This document shows, piece by piece, positions 12,446 to 24,182 of a stretch of DNA of 64,000 nt. Positions within the stretch are counted from its first letter, which is position 1. Each line of letters begins with the position of its first letter. Below the pieces are notes generated by a model. It had not been told where the DNA came from. It ran no database searches and saw only the letters and a program-made list of their open reading frames with translations. The DNA comes from Guadua angustifolia (taxonomy: Eukaryota; Streptophyta; Magnoliopsida; Poales; Poaceae): positions 14,378,852 through 14,442,851 of the forward strand of contig CM070508.1 of assembly GCA_036346375.1 (NCBI GenBank), given 5' to 3'. The position numbers were made by a program, and so were the translations under genes.

Positions 12446-12504
12446 TGTGAAGGGTTTATAAAACTCAAAATAATTTAGCGCCCTTAGTAGTCGATAAGAA
12501 ATCT

Positions 12505-12612
12505 CCTCTCCTCGGCTAGCGCGAGGCGCTTGAGTCTGAGCTCTCCCGATCCGTGAGGTCTCGGGTTCGAGCCCGCTCGTGCCCCCTAGCCCTTTTTTTT
12601 TTTTTTTTTATT
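12505..12612 (+). other. Possible tRNA-like or SINE-like Pol III segment
   Basis: A B-box-like GGTTCGAGCCC at about 12562-12572 lies about 50 bases after an A-box-like GGCTAGCGCGAGGCG, and a run of about 20 T residues begins near 12592. That is the order of an internal Pol III promoter and terminator. I could not fold a convincing tRNA cloverleaf, so a degenerate tRNA-derived repeat is the most that can be said. Confidence 0.3.
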
Positions 12613-13080
12613 TCTTAAATCTACTGTTTAACTATTGTTTCATTAAATAATTTTTTAAAATGCTTTTACCACTTTAGATTCATTTATCTTTTTTTTTAAG
12701 AACGGGTTTTTTAAATGTACTATTTAACTATTGTTTCATTAAATAATTTTTAAAAATGCTTTTACCACTTTAGATTCATTTAGCCTTTTTTTTAAGATTT
12801 CTTTTTTAAAATCTCTTGTTTAACTATTGTTTCATTAAATAATTTTTAAAAATGCTTTTACCACTTTAGATTCATTTATCTTTTTTTAAGAACGGGTTTT
12901 TAAATGTACTATTTAACTATTGTTTCATTAAATAATTTTTAAAAATGCTTTTACCACTTTAGATTCATTTAGCCTTTTTTTAAGATTTCTTTTTTAAATC
13001 TCTTGTATAACTATTGTTTCATTAAATAATTTTTAAAAATACTTTTACCACTTTAGGTTCAATTAGCCTTTTTTTAAGAT
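12612..13080. repeat. Tandem repeat, about 95-base unit, five copies in alternating subtypes
   Basis: AACTATTGTTTCATTAAATA starts at about 12630, 12726, 12822, 12915 and 13009 (spacing 93-96). Units alternate between a version preceded by AAGAACGGGTTTTT and one preceded by AAGATTTCTTTTTT, giving a two-unit higher-order period of about 190 bases. T-runs differ in length between copies. Confidence 0.9.
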
Positions 13081-13309
13081 TTTAAGAAATAAAGTAATTT
13101 TTGCACTCTTATAATTCCATTGCAAATTGTCACCTTGTTATATTAGTATAGAGACTTTGAACAATATTGTTAGTCAAATATTAGTACAATTTGAACAAAA
13201 ATACTGAACAACAGGAAAACCTCTAGAGGAATGAGAAACTAGTATGTTAGTAGTCTATTACACCAAAAGAAAGCAAAACAATCCTTATTTGCTAACATAC
13301 TTTGCTTTT

Positions 13310-16300
13310 ACAAGTGATCCTTCATTATGATCGCGGCGTCGTAGGGAGTTTCCTCTGTATCATTCAGACACCAATGTCTACATCCACCGTGAAAGGAGGC
13401 ATTTCGTCGAGGCGATTATACTCTTCTTCGTCCGTGGCGCCTCAACTCAAACAATCCTTCTTTTACTGGAAGAACCACGTGGCGCCTTGGCGATCGCTCT
13501 TGCTAGTCTTCTCTTACCTTTTTGGTTTGCTGTCCATGTCCATCACATAGAATACCTGTGTCACATCATTAGCGAGCACGAACGGTTCATCCCTATAGGC
13601 CACTTGCTTGAGGTCCACAGTTGTCATACCATACTTATCGATATCCACGGCTGTCAGTTTGACCCATTGGCACCGAAGCAGAGGGACTTTTAATGGCCCG
13701 TACTCCAGCTCCCAGATCTCCTCTATGAAACCATAGTAGGTGTCCATCTTTCCATTTTGTCCAAGGCATCTATACGGACGCCCTTGTTTTGGTTGGTGCT
13801 CTTGCTATCCCGGGTTGTCGTGTAAAATGTGTACCCATTTATCTCATACCCTTGGAATGATATGATTGTTGTGGGCGGTCCTCGAGCCAAGAGTTTCAAT
13901 TGTTCATCGTCATGCGCTTGCCCAACAGATTGCTTTTGTAACCAAGCGCGAAATGATCCATTTGCTCCATCTGCGATCCACTTATCGACTTCTCTGGGTA
14001 TTGGTAGCGTAGACTCATCTCGTGATCATAGATATCGGAGCCACTACAGATTGCTTGTTTCAATACCGTGAAATGTGCTTGTTTAAATGCAAGTAGATCG
14101 TCGCTATAGGATTCTTTTCTCCCTAAAGTCCCTTTTCCCGTAGCCTCCCTCATGGCGTGATCTACAGGACGCCAATCGGATTCAGATCATCCATGTAACT
14201 AACACAAAACTCGATCACCTCCTCTGTCTTGACACCTGCGCAATGCGATATACAGGCGAGACCGTTCTGAACATACTTCTTTAGGATACCCATGTACCTC
14301 TCGAAGGGAACATATTGTGGAGGAACACAGGTCCAAGAATTTCTATCTCTTTAACAATGTGGACCATGAGATGGACCATAATATCAAAGAAGGATGGAGG
14401 AAGATCATCTCAAGGCTAACGGACTATTGACCATGTCATCATGCAGACTAGATAACTTATTCGCTCGATGACCTTCTGCGACACGCGTTGAAGAACGAAC
14501 ACGACTTTATGATTGTCCTCGTACCCAATCTGGCGAATACCTCGCATCACCACTTTGGGAGCAATCAGTGTCATCAACACATGACAATCATGGGATTTTA
14601 TGTATGCGATTTTATTCTCTTTCATGTTTATGAGTCTCCTTATGTTCGAGGAGTATCCGAAGGACCTTCACCTTGTTCAAGAATTTTTTTCTCTTCCTTG
14701 CTCGAGTGTAGCTCATGGGGTGGAGGTAATGTTGTCCTTTCTCTCTCTTTTCCGGATGTAGGTCGTTCACGAGTCCCAATAGTCAGAGGTCCTTTCGTGC
14801 TTGAAGTGTATCTTTTGACTTACTAGTACATATCTAGGAAACCTAGTAGGTTCATGAGACATTCTTCGTGATATGCATGAAGTCCGATGAGTGGCGGACC
14901 TCTAAGTCTTTCGAAGAAGGTAAGTCCCAAAATATTGACTTCTTCTTCCAAATGGCCTTCGTGTGACCTTGTTCAGTCGGGACAGGTTTGCTACCAGGAC
15001 CTTTTCCAAATACTACTTTCAGATCCTTTACCAAAGAAAATACAAGCGTCCCACTGCGATGCATGGGCTTCTTACGTTTCTCTTCTGTCCCATCAAAATT
15101 CTCACCCTTCCTCCGTAACGGGTCCTTCATATGGAGGAACCTACGGTGGCCCATGTACACAACCTTTCGAGAGTTTTTTAGGTACTTGCTGTCCGTATCC
15201 TCTAAGCAGTGGATGCATGCTTTATATCCTTTGATAGATAGGCCCGATAGGTTACCAAGTGCAGGCCAGTCGTTGATGGTTACGAATAGCAATGCACGTA
15301 GAGTGAAGTGCTCTCTTTTGTACTCATCCCATACACGTACACCATCGTTCCACAGTGTTAACAGATCTTCAACCAACGGTTTGAGGTACACATCAATGTC
15401 GTTTCCTGGTTGCTTCGGGCCTTGGATAAGCAATGGCATCATAATGTACTTCCGCTTCATACACGTACCAAGGAGGAAGGTTGTAGATACATAGAGTCAC
15501 GGGCCAAGTCTTTGGATCTCTTTGCTCATATCGCCGAACAGGTTCATCCCATCCGTACTCAACCCAAACCTTATGTTCCTTGCATCCTCGGCAAAGTCGG
15601 GTATGTTCTATCGACTTTCCTCCTCTGGGAGCCATCAACAAGGTGCCTTAGCCTTCCGTCGTCCTTACGGTCTTCCTTGTGCCAGCGCATCATCTGGGCA
15701 TGCGCTTTGTTCGCAAATAAACGCTTCAACCAGGGGATTACAGGGAAATACCACACCACCTTAGCAGAGGTCTCTTCTTCTTCTGCTGCCCTCTACCTCA
15801 CGGGTCATCACGCTGGTCTTATACCGCAAGTTTTGCACACGGACAAGCTTAGAATCCTCATACTCATTGCGATAAAGGATACAATCATTACGACATGCAT
15901 GTATCTTCGACCTCCAACCCCAAAGGCAGACAACTTGTTTGGCATCGTAACGTAGTTTCGGCAGTGTGTTCCCCTCTGGAAGTAACTTCTTTATGAGGCA
16001 TAACAACTCGTCGAATCCCTTATCAGACAATCCATTGGTCGCCTTCCATTGCATCAGTTCTAGTGTGGTACGCAACTTTTTATGGCCCTGTCGACAGTTT
16101 GGGTACAACAATGTTCCGTGGTCCTCCATAGGTGCTGGAACCTTTCGTAATGTCTTTCATCGATGTATTCTCCCTCTCCATCACACAGCATCTGGTCTAG
16201 GTCATCATCACCACACTCCCCAATGTATCTTGAAAGAACCGTGTTGACCGGCGTCCAGGGATATTGTTGTCGCCTCTTCTTCTTCGCCGTCTTCTGTATA

Positions 16301-16531
16301 ATCTCTTCTTCACCGTGCTTGGTCCAGCGGTATAGTTCGACATGAAACCTCTTGTGAGCAAATGAAAGTGAAGGTGGCTGGATTTTGGCCACTCCTTCTC
16401 ATTCTTGCAGTCTATGCATGGACAACATATGTAGCCCGACGTCGTGTGTGCATCGGCCGCACGAAGAAAATCTTGCAAACCTGCAAGAACTCCGGGGAGC
16501 GTCGATCCATGTACATCCATCGCCGGTCCAT
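13310..16531 (-). pseudogene. TNP2-like CACTA transposase, decayed
   Basis: The likely start is the ATG at 16529-16531, giving the family N-terminus MDRRWMY. A frameshift after about ten codons leads into GVLAGLQDFLRAADAHTTSG and ICCPCIDCKN, the transposase-associated zinc-finger-like domain. Next come LRTTLELMQWKATNGLSDKG and LPEGNTLPKLRYDAK (16.1-15.76 kb), then TLCIYNLPPWY and the Transposase_21 core with PLLIQGPKQPGNDIDVYLKP (15.5-14.85 kb). A DUF4218-like region (14.6-14.15 kb) and a C-terminal DUF4216 (13747-13514: FIEEIWELEYGPLKVPLLRC, YRDEPFVLA) complete it. The order and length fit a full TNP2 gene, but consecutive blocks fall in different frames and some joins could be introns. It would catalyse excision and insertion of the element. 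Confidence 0.88.
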
Positions 16532-16564
16532 CTACATTATGTTACATCAAGATAACTGTTAGCT

Positions 16565-17704
16565 CATTTTCCAATAATGAATTGTTGAACCAAAACCTAA
16601 ATATATTAGCTAGATCCACACCTTCAATCCGAGCTAAATAATAATCCAAGCAAAATATAAACCCACACAACAAGTTTTTGCAACCTACAAAAAGAATTGG
16701 TCGATCAGTCGGATTCAAAATTAAGAACAAAATTCACGACGACTTTGTTTGCAAATTCTGTTGAAATTGTAACACCCTAAAATTTCTAAATTATTATTCA
16801 ATCATTTATTTTATTTTTTTCTAAATCTCTAGCACTTAATTAATGATGTTTTCAAAAATAATTTCTTGATGGAAATTAAAACCAAAATTATACTAGAAGT
16901 AATTTTCTAAGTTTAAAATATTCCAAAGTATTTTTGAAAACTTTTCTCAAATATTGAACTCATTTTATATTTTCTATAAAGCCATTCATATTTCGATATT
17001 ATTTTAATTCGCAAATGAATTTAAATTTCTTCTTTTCCACATAACCATTGCCATTTGAAGATCCCAAACTCCATGATTTCCATGCACCATTCTCCCCCCA
17101 ACTACGTGCAACCAAACCATATCCTTCATCGATCGATGGAACTAAAACCTAAATTTAAGCTAGATCCACACATTAAATACGAGCTACATTATAATCCAAG
17201 CAAATTCTAAGCTTACACAACAAGTTTTTGTATCCTATTTGAAAAGATCAAGCTAGATCTCTACATTCATATTAATCTTTCATCAATCATGGGAAAAGAT
17301 CAATTTTTTTTCATAATTCAAGCAAAAAAGAGGCTCCATTTAACACCAAATGATGTGAGGAATGATGTTACTAACCTTAGTTACCTTGGTTGCGAGTAAA
17401 ATGACCAAAATTTTGAAATTTGGGCAGCACCTCCCTCTACATTCATAATCTTTGATCAATCATGGGAAAAGATCAAATTTTCTTCATAATTCAAGCAAAA
17501 AAGAGGCTCCATTTAACACCAAATGAAGTGAGGAATGATATTACTAACCTTAGCTACCTTGGTTGTGAGTAAAATGACCAAAATTTTGAAATTTTGGGCA
17601 GCACCTCCCCTCCCTTCAAGCTCTTGGTCAAGCTCCTTTGTTCTTTTCACGCGACTTTGGAATGATCTGGGGTGCAGCGAGAGCGGGAGGAGGAAGAAGT
17701 TTAA
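16565..17704. repeat. 5' region of the CACTA transposase with direct duplications
   Basis: About 170 bases at 17265-17434 are repeated at 17439-17614 (CATCAATCATGGGAAAAGATC through TTGGGCAGCACCTCCC) with few differences. A second pair links about 16580-16680 with 17145-17240 (AGCTAGATCCACAC through ACAACAAGTTTTTG). The stretch lies between the transposase start and the right end, where promoter and untranslated leader are expected; I see no gene. Confidence 0.8.
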
Positions 17705-17719
17705 ATTGGGACTCGATCT

Positions 17720-17984
17720 GGGTTGAATACACGAACCAGATTGATGAGATCACATCGATGACGGTTCGTGTCACGAACCGTACTATTTAGCACCCACTAA
17801 ATAGTACCGGTTCATGATACGAATCGGTACTGATGTGATCTCATCAGTACCGGTTCGTGTCGTCAACCGGTACTAATCGCTCCCCGCAGGCCTATAGCCG
17901 TTGAACCGGATCGATCTAACTATCATCCGGTTAGATCGAACCCCGTCTTGATGGGCGGTAGCAAAGGTCGGTTCTGTAGTAGTG
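17720..17984. repeat. Right subterminal repeats and terminus of the CACTA element
   Basis: Inverted and direct units of the type CAGTACCGGTTCGTG and ACTAAATAGTACCGGTTCATG fill the last 250 bases before the terminus at 17984. They correspond to the AGTACCGGTT units of the left end. Confidence 0.85.
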
Positions 17985-18806
17985 TCTTGATACTACATAG
18001 CATAAAAATTAGGTTCTTGCCACTCATAGACCCAATGTGCCGGTGGGTAAGGTCTAGCATCTGGAAGATGGGCCATGTAGTCATAACCACTAGTGGCGCT
18101 GGCAGAGCTCTCGCTATCTTGTTGGGAGTCAGGAGCCCTTCTAGACCTCTTGATCCCATTTCTGTCTCCTGTGTGGCACTCTTGAAGTAAGGGTTGTCGG
18201 CTCTCCTACCGGGAATTCTCGATGTGTGAAAAAACTTGGACCATGCCCTTCTAATTGCGTTTCACGCATTTTTGCCCTTATTTGACCAAGAGCCAGTGTC
18301 AATCCTTTGTTGCCTCGGCCCCGAGGCAGTCACAAGGTTGTAGTCTCGCGCCCTTTCCACCTGTGTGCCACTCCTCATCATCCTCGGCGGCGGACCACTA
18401 CCTCCTCCCCGACTACTAGAGCCACTACCTGGGTCATAGTGCGCGTCGGCTCTCTCCCTCAACTCTGCCTCATCTCTCGACATACGCATGGCAGCCTCCA
18501 ATTGTGCCTCCTCATCCATACCTCCAGTGTAATCATCGCGCGAACCTGTTGCCTCCTCTTGCCTCAGTCTCGACTCAATCCTTTCCTTCTTCTTTTCCTT
18601 TACGGTATCTAGATATCGTTGCCAATATTGCTTTACATCAGGCGGCACACTAGGGCAATTCACAACATTTGACCCACAATGCGCCAAGTGCTCCTTCAAC
18701 TGATGGGCACCTCCACCTTTCTTCTCTTCTCTTTCCCACAATACTTGCATTTGAACCCAAATATCTATCTCTTACTGTGCTCCCAAATCTCATCCTTGCT
18801 CGCCAT
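17985..18806 (-). pseudogene. hAT transposase remnant (BED finger plus C-terminal tail, middle deleted)
   Basis: The ATG at 18804-18806 gives MASKDEIWEHSK, then an in-frame TAG and a frameshift, then KCKYC and AHQLKEHLAHCGSNVVNC, the BED-type zinc finger of plant hAT transposases. A coiled, charged segment (18.6-18.4 kb) and FFHTSRIPGRRADNPYF, the beginning of the DUF659-type region, follow. The frame then switches to a short tail (SGYDYMAHLPDARPYPPAHW) with a stop about ten bases before the CACTA target duplication. The long catalytic and dimerisation part is missing. This is an internally deleted hAT gene whose 3' flank was later separated by the CACTA insertion. It cannot encode a working transposase. 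Confidence 0.72.
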
Positions 18807-20360
18807 GGTCCTATATCACGCAAAAAAATTTATAACTTGATATGACATGTGTATTGGAGTTATTCAATTTCAAACAAGGCTAAGTCATTTTAATCATATA
18901 GTTTGCTAACATTCACACTGCCAAGCTATACTTATACCGAGTTATACAATTTAGAAAAGCGCTAAGTGTTACATTTTCACTACACTAGCAAATTGGAATC
19001 CAATGTTTTTTTATTAACTTTGATAGTGCTGATGGGCTAGTTGAATCGATAGCTGTTGAAAGAATTATTGCTGCACAAAAATGTGATCTACATTAGTATA
19101 AAATACATCAGCGGGCATTTCACCTGTGGGCTGGTCGAGGGGAACCGATCGAGCCGGCCAGCTACCACACCTTGCAGGACGGCCACCGCAGCTCAAGTGC
19201 GGCTAGCCGCTCATGGCCACTATCAGAGGGCCCGCCACACCGCCGAGAGGCACTGCCACGGCGCCGCATTGATAATTGGGCGACGGCCGCCATGGTTGAC
19301 AAGGCATTGGTCGCCACGCCCGCCACTCCACGGCCGCACGCTCGACCCTTGTTACATCGTGGAGCTGCTACGCTCGATCAAAGCAAGACTTCCACAAACC
19401 TTTAGGCAAACTTGTCTCTTGCCACTTGCCTCAATCTAATTAATTACCACCCCAATTGATTACCGAACATTATGTGCCATCAACAATTCAATATCTTTGC
19501 ATGGCATCCCTCACCACAATAACTCAATCTCATCGTGTAACCGCATATAACACACAAATTCAAGCCTGCATCACAACATTCACCTAGTGGAAGGCAAATG
19601 AATTTTAGTAAACTGTAATGATGCATAACATATTTTCGACTATCAATTCACCTACTGGAATAGACAAGTGTATCTTAACCATTATAATAAAAAACAAAAG
19701 TTTTTGACATGAAACCAGATGTATTAAATAGAAATATGTGCTTTATTGTTATATTGCAGGTATTGCAACAAGGAAAAAATGTATACAACGAAACAAGTAT
19801 ATTCAGAAATCAGAACAAGGATGCATTTGCTGAAGTATGAATTTGACTAGAGGCTTTATAGAAAGGAGACTGAAAGTGAGAGGTGGAATAAACTGACTTA
19901 TTGGTGAAGTAGTAAAACTTTATTAGTAAACATGTCCCATACAATAATAACACATGTTTTTCTTTTTTGGGGAAAAATTACTTTTGATGGCATTGCTTTG
20001 GCCATGATTGGAGAGTTTCGGCTTCTTTGTACCGCTCTCCTTGATCGTGGGTGGAGGAGATCCAGCTCTTTTCTTTGCAAACCTGAGATGGAACGAACAT
20101 GCTATCCCTCATATACAATACGCTTGAAGGCAAGTGATTTCATCTGTTCCAAAGAGCAAGGCCGCGTACTTAAAAGGATGCAAAGGTACTTGTTGTGTTC
20201 TGTTTACCCCCCTCGCACATAGCAAAGGAGCTTTTGGCCTAAAGCTAAAGCACAGCTCCCCCAAATAGGCCCTAAGCCACGAGCACATAGCAGACGAGCA
20301 TGGACGCTGTGTAGATGGATATCGATCCTCTGGGGGTAGCGGTTTGGAACCTCGATCCCT
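18807..20360. other. No recognised gene
   Basis: AT-rich sequence upstream of the hAT remnant is followed by a GC-rich patch at 19120-19410 with open frames but no family resemblance, then further AT-rich DNA. The patch could be a captured exon. I see no terminal repeats bounding it. Confidence 0.4.
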
Positions 20361-20605
20361 AGATCTGATATCACTTATCACTTGTTAGGGTTAGAACGGA
20401 AAAATATCTAAAGATAAGATTTAACGTAAAAAAATCTTGAGAGAAAAAAATCACAAAAAAACTATCTATTATAATAGTACCAGGATTACATGTACAGGGG
20501 TGTGGCTTATATAGCCAAAAGAGTTAGAGTTGTTGCAGACTTGGACTTACAACCTATTTAGATAAAACCAAAAGATACGAAAATAGAGATATTTGAGTTA
20601 TCTCT
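20361..20605 (-). mobile_element. Possible copia LTR remnant cut by the gypsy insertion
   Basis: Read on the minus strand there is a TATATAAG box near 20510, and the segment ends in CTAACA followed closely by TGATATCAGATC. The latter resembles the TGGTATCAGA primer-binding site next to copia LTRs. The gypsy element begins at 20606, so the other LTR end would lie beyond 39333, where I cannot recognise it. Confidence 0.35.
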
Positions 20606-21578
20606 TGTCGGTGTTTCGTACAACCGGCAAGTAAATTTGTAAGTATAGGGGCCGCGCGTTCCCTCTCTCCGAATGATTAGACTTAGAGAGTCCAAGATGT
20701 ATATGGTTTAATGAACGCCCTACTTCCAACAGAGGGGTTCTCAGATGATCAGTGCAAGTGGATCACACGGCAGTTACAAGCGAGAGCTAAGGCCTGGCCT
20801 TGAGCGCTCGTCTGAGTGGGAGTAAGAGTTCGGGTCTAGTTCTTTCGAATGAATCACGATGCCCGTTCCTCAGGGCCCTGCCTCCCTTTATATAGGCGGA
20901 GGAGGCAGGTTACACGGGAATGTGGGAAAGAAAGGAAAAAGTAGGGGTACGCTACGCCCGGAGTCCCGGCTTCGGCCCCGTGATCGACAGTTCTGTTCGT
21001 CCCACGTCTGGGTTGGTAGACACAGCGAGTGGTGTTCCGTCGGGAAGGGGCGACTCGCCTTCGGCAGGCTCGCTGTGCCGATGCCATTGCGCAGGCTCGT
21101 ACCACCTCGACGGGCGCGCTTCCATCAGGCATGACGGGTGAAGGGATCGGTGTTGATCAAGTGGCCTCTCGCCACCTCGGGAAGGAGCCACTGCCCAAAG
21201 ATGGCCGCGCGGCCCACGGGCAGGACGGCTTGAGGTCGATCGGGCGACGGGCGGAGGTCATTGAGTCTGAGTTGTTGGGCTCCGACCAGGGCTGCCTGAG
21301 CTCATGGGCGCCGACTGTGGCCTGCCTGAGCTCTGGGGCGCCTGACCGAGGTCGGGCCGAGCGCCTGTGGGCTTGATTGAGTCGGGTCCTCAGGGTCCAA
21401 CGAGGCCTCGGGCCAGAGCTAGGCCTAAGACGGCCTTTTTGGTGTTCCAGCCAATATTCAGTGATAATCCCATCTTTGAGGGGCAGAGACTTTTTAATAC
21501 CCTCCAAAGACTTCAGATCGTCATCAATCTTGCCGCCATGTCTTGATGACAGAGAGAGAAACGATATTGAAATAGATG

Positions 21579-24182
21579 TAGGGGTGCAATCGGATCGGAT
21601 TCGGTCGGATATCGCTCTTTCCATATCCTAAACCATATTTTTTGTCGGATTCGAATCGATTCGGATAGTACCGATACTTGATACGGCACGGATAATATCA
21701 GTAGCGGATTCGGATCGAATACGGAGCGAATCCAGACAGATTTAATAATTTTTGTCTGATAACGCAAGAAAAACAGATAATCGCGATAAAGCACACATAT
21801 AGTACCGATTAACCAACCGTATAAGTACATCATGCAACAAGATTATCAGAAGTATTCAAAGTGGTATATAATAAACGAACAACAATATGTAACAAAATGT
21901 AAAACTTATCAGAAGTATTTTTCGATCATGCATGGCAAATTGGCAATTGCTCCATCTAAAACGCAATGTGATTCTAGGAAGCATTTTATAAAACATAGAA
22001 ATAACAATTCAATATATCCTTGGACATGGCATATAATAGATGATATCATGAGAATAGCACACTAGCACGTAAACTCCTCAGAGGCCACAATGTCGTAAAA
22101 TGTAATTGTTGGTACCCTATTGGCCTATCACCATATCGTAAAGAACAAACAATAAAAACTAATGACCCATTTGATTAAGGAAAATTGGGCTTTACACTAA
22201 ATACTTAACCAAACAGCCATAAAGTTCAATTTCACAGAGATGCATTTGAAATTAGAATTGAACACAAGTATGCGGCTATATTATGTTTCCATTGGCTAAT
22301 ACCGACTAGAATTCCATGCCTAGTTCTACAAAATTTTACAAAGCTAGCAACACTAAACAAAGAAGATGAACAACAAACCACACAATATGTGCCCATACAT
22401 TTTCCAATTCAAAGCAGAGAACTAGGTGATTTTATGCTAATGGCAGATGTATCAGATCCTCAAAGACCTTGCCTCCCTTTCTTCTTGTTCTCGAGCGAAG
22501 TCCACCTGTGCCTATTAGAAATCCCTTGTTAAAGCAGAGTTAAAGCACTTGCCTTACAGAGAAAAAAGATGTATGAATTGACCACTAGTTTCGATATAGC
22601 CATATAGGATGACTTATTCATAGAAAGGCTTATGATACTGTTAATCATTGTAAATTTCTCGTTAATGACTCAATATTGAAGCTTACTACTAGTTCCGTAA
22701 AGGTATTATGCATGTAAGAACTTCTTCCACTAGATACTACTATGTCCGCCGGATAATATTTCTTTTGCTTCACATGTGACTAGTCAGAGTGTATGCAAAT
22801 ATAACAAAATGCTTCCTTACTGCTCTAGGGATTCAAGCATCACACATTCACGTAATATTTTCACATCTAGAGAATCTTGCACCTCCACACTCTTTTCATT
22901 CTATCAATATCATCCTCGCAGGATCGTGTGAAAAACCCTTTGTTATTCAAAACCCATTTCACCTCATCTTTTTCATCATTTATTTGTACTCGCTAACACA
23001 ACCCGAGCTCCTCCCATTCGCTTATCTCATTTTCTCCGTAAAGTCTTCTAAACCTAATGACCCAATCACCGCCTGCACTCCAGATACTTCTCATACTAAC
23101 ATATGACAAAATCAGGAGTGCCATTGCAAATTCTGTTGATACTTCTCATACTAACATATGACAAAATCTTTTACTTAAAACAATGTCAGAAGACTATCTT
23201 ATGATGGGTTATCCCAGGTTCCTAACAGGCGATTAAGTGCAGCTCCTAGTAAACACAACAATAGAAACAATACTGATATCAAACTGCTTATGTTTGCAAA
23301 CTTCACCTTAAACTTCTTATGTTTGCAAACTGCTTATATAGCTCTTAGATTCTGTTGTTCCTGGATGAGTTCCCAATGAATCAAGCTGTATTGCATACAA
23401 GCAAAATTTGTATTGCATACAAGCAAAACATCTAACAGGTAATATCATGCTAACACTTTTGATTAGCGAATCAAATCATCTCAAACAATTTGTTAGTTAC
23501 CACAAATCTAATGACAGAGCAATACAAAGTAAAAAAGCAATACTAAGCAATGACTGTGACTCCAGATCGGGGAGGAGGGACGCCGACCAAGCAATGAGGG
23601 GGAACGATGGACCAAGGTTGGCAGCGCCGACGGACGGATGGACCACAGTATGGGCGGCGGCGGAGGTGCGGAGGGCGAACCCGCGAACGGAATCAAGGTA
23701 GCGGCGGTCGGCGGAGGGACCGATCGAGGGCGGCAGCGACGATGGAGTTGGGGGAGGGCGGCGGCGCGGCGGAGTCGGGGGGCGGCGGTGGCGGCGCGGT
23801 CGGGGACGGGCGGCGCGGCGCGGCGCTGGGGACTGGGAGGGCTGGATCGACGGAACGGAGTCACGGCCACGGCGCTCTCACGCGACGGTCTCGAGTCTCG
23901 AGATCGAGAAAGGTAGAGAGGAGCTAGGGTTTCTTTGCTTAAGGCTTATTCGGGTCGGCAAGAGAGGCAATAATTTCGATATCCGAATGAATTAGTTCGA
24001 TATATCCAATATTTTCTAATATACCGATCCGACGGATAGTGGTCTCCGAACCAACCGAATCCAAATAAAATATCCGAAACCGAATCCGAATCCGAAAATT
24101 ATCCGAAAAAAAATCCGAATCCGATCCGAAACCATCCGGTCGGTCGGTCGAACGAAAATTATCCGATCCGATTGCACCCCTA
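21579..24182. mobile_element. Non-autonomous hAT transposon inside the gypsy LTR
   Basis: Both ends carry the same 22-base terminal inverted repeat beginning TAGGGGTGCAATCGGATC. The 8-base direct repeat AATAGATG flanks the element at 21571-21578 and 24183-24190. An 8-base duplication and TAGGGGTG ends are characteristic of hAT elements. Subterminal regions are dense in CGGAT/ATCCG motifs in both orientations, likely transposase-binding repeats. The uninterrupted LTR copy at 38283-39328 shows the empty site. No hAT transposase domain is visible in the 2.6 kb. The interior at 21840-23400 is AT-rich and unassigned. Confidence 0.93.
23560..23940 (-). other. GC-rich first-exon-like segment inside the hAT
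   Basis: On the minus strand an AAACCCTAG box near 23925 (a motif common in plant 5' regions) is followed by a pyrimidine-rich leader, then a proline/alanine-rich frame starting at 23870 and running about 120 codons with no known domain. The base composition contrasts sharply with the AT-rich remainder of the element. It may be a captured promoter and first exon, as in Pack-type elements, or the 5' end of the lost transposase gene. Confidence 0.45.

Larger units (their letters stand above)
5182..17984 (-). mobile_element. Complete CACTA (En/Spm) transposon, about 12.8 kb
   Basis: The left terminus CACTACTACGGAA at 5182 and the right terminus, whose reverse complement is CACTACTACAGAA and ends at 17984, form the terminal inverted repeat. 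They are flanked by the 3-base direct repeat TCT (5179-5181 and 17985-17987), the usual CACTA target duplication. Subterminal arrays of AGTACCGGTT-type repeats occupy both ends. Inside on the minus strand are a TNP2-like transposase (13.3-16.5 kb) and a second gene (5.7-9.25 kb), the expected grass CACTA order read from the right end. Both genes carry stops or frameshifts, so this copy is probably not autonomous now. Minisatellites, an inverted repeat and possibly a second cryptic CACTA end lie inside. Confidence 0.93.

Noticed and set aside
19056..19439. Plus-strand 127-codon frame
   Set aside because: GC-rich patch with comparable alternative frames and no domain; not enough to call a gene.
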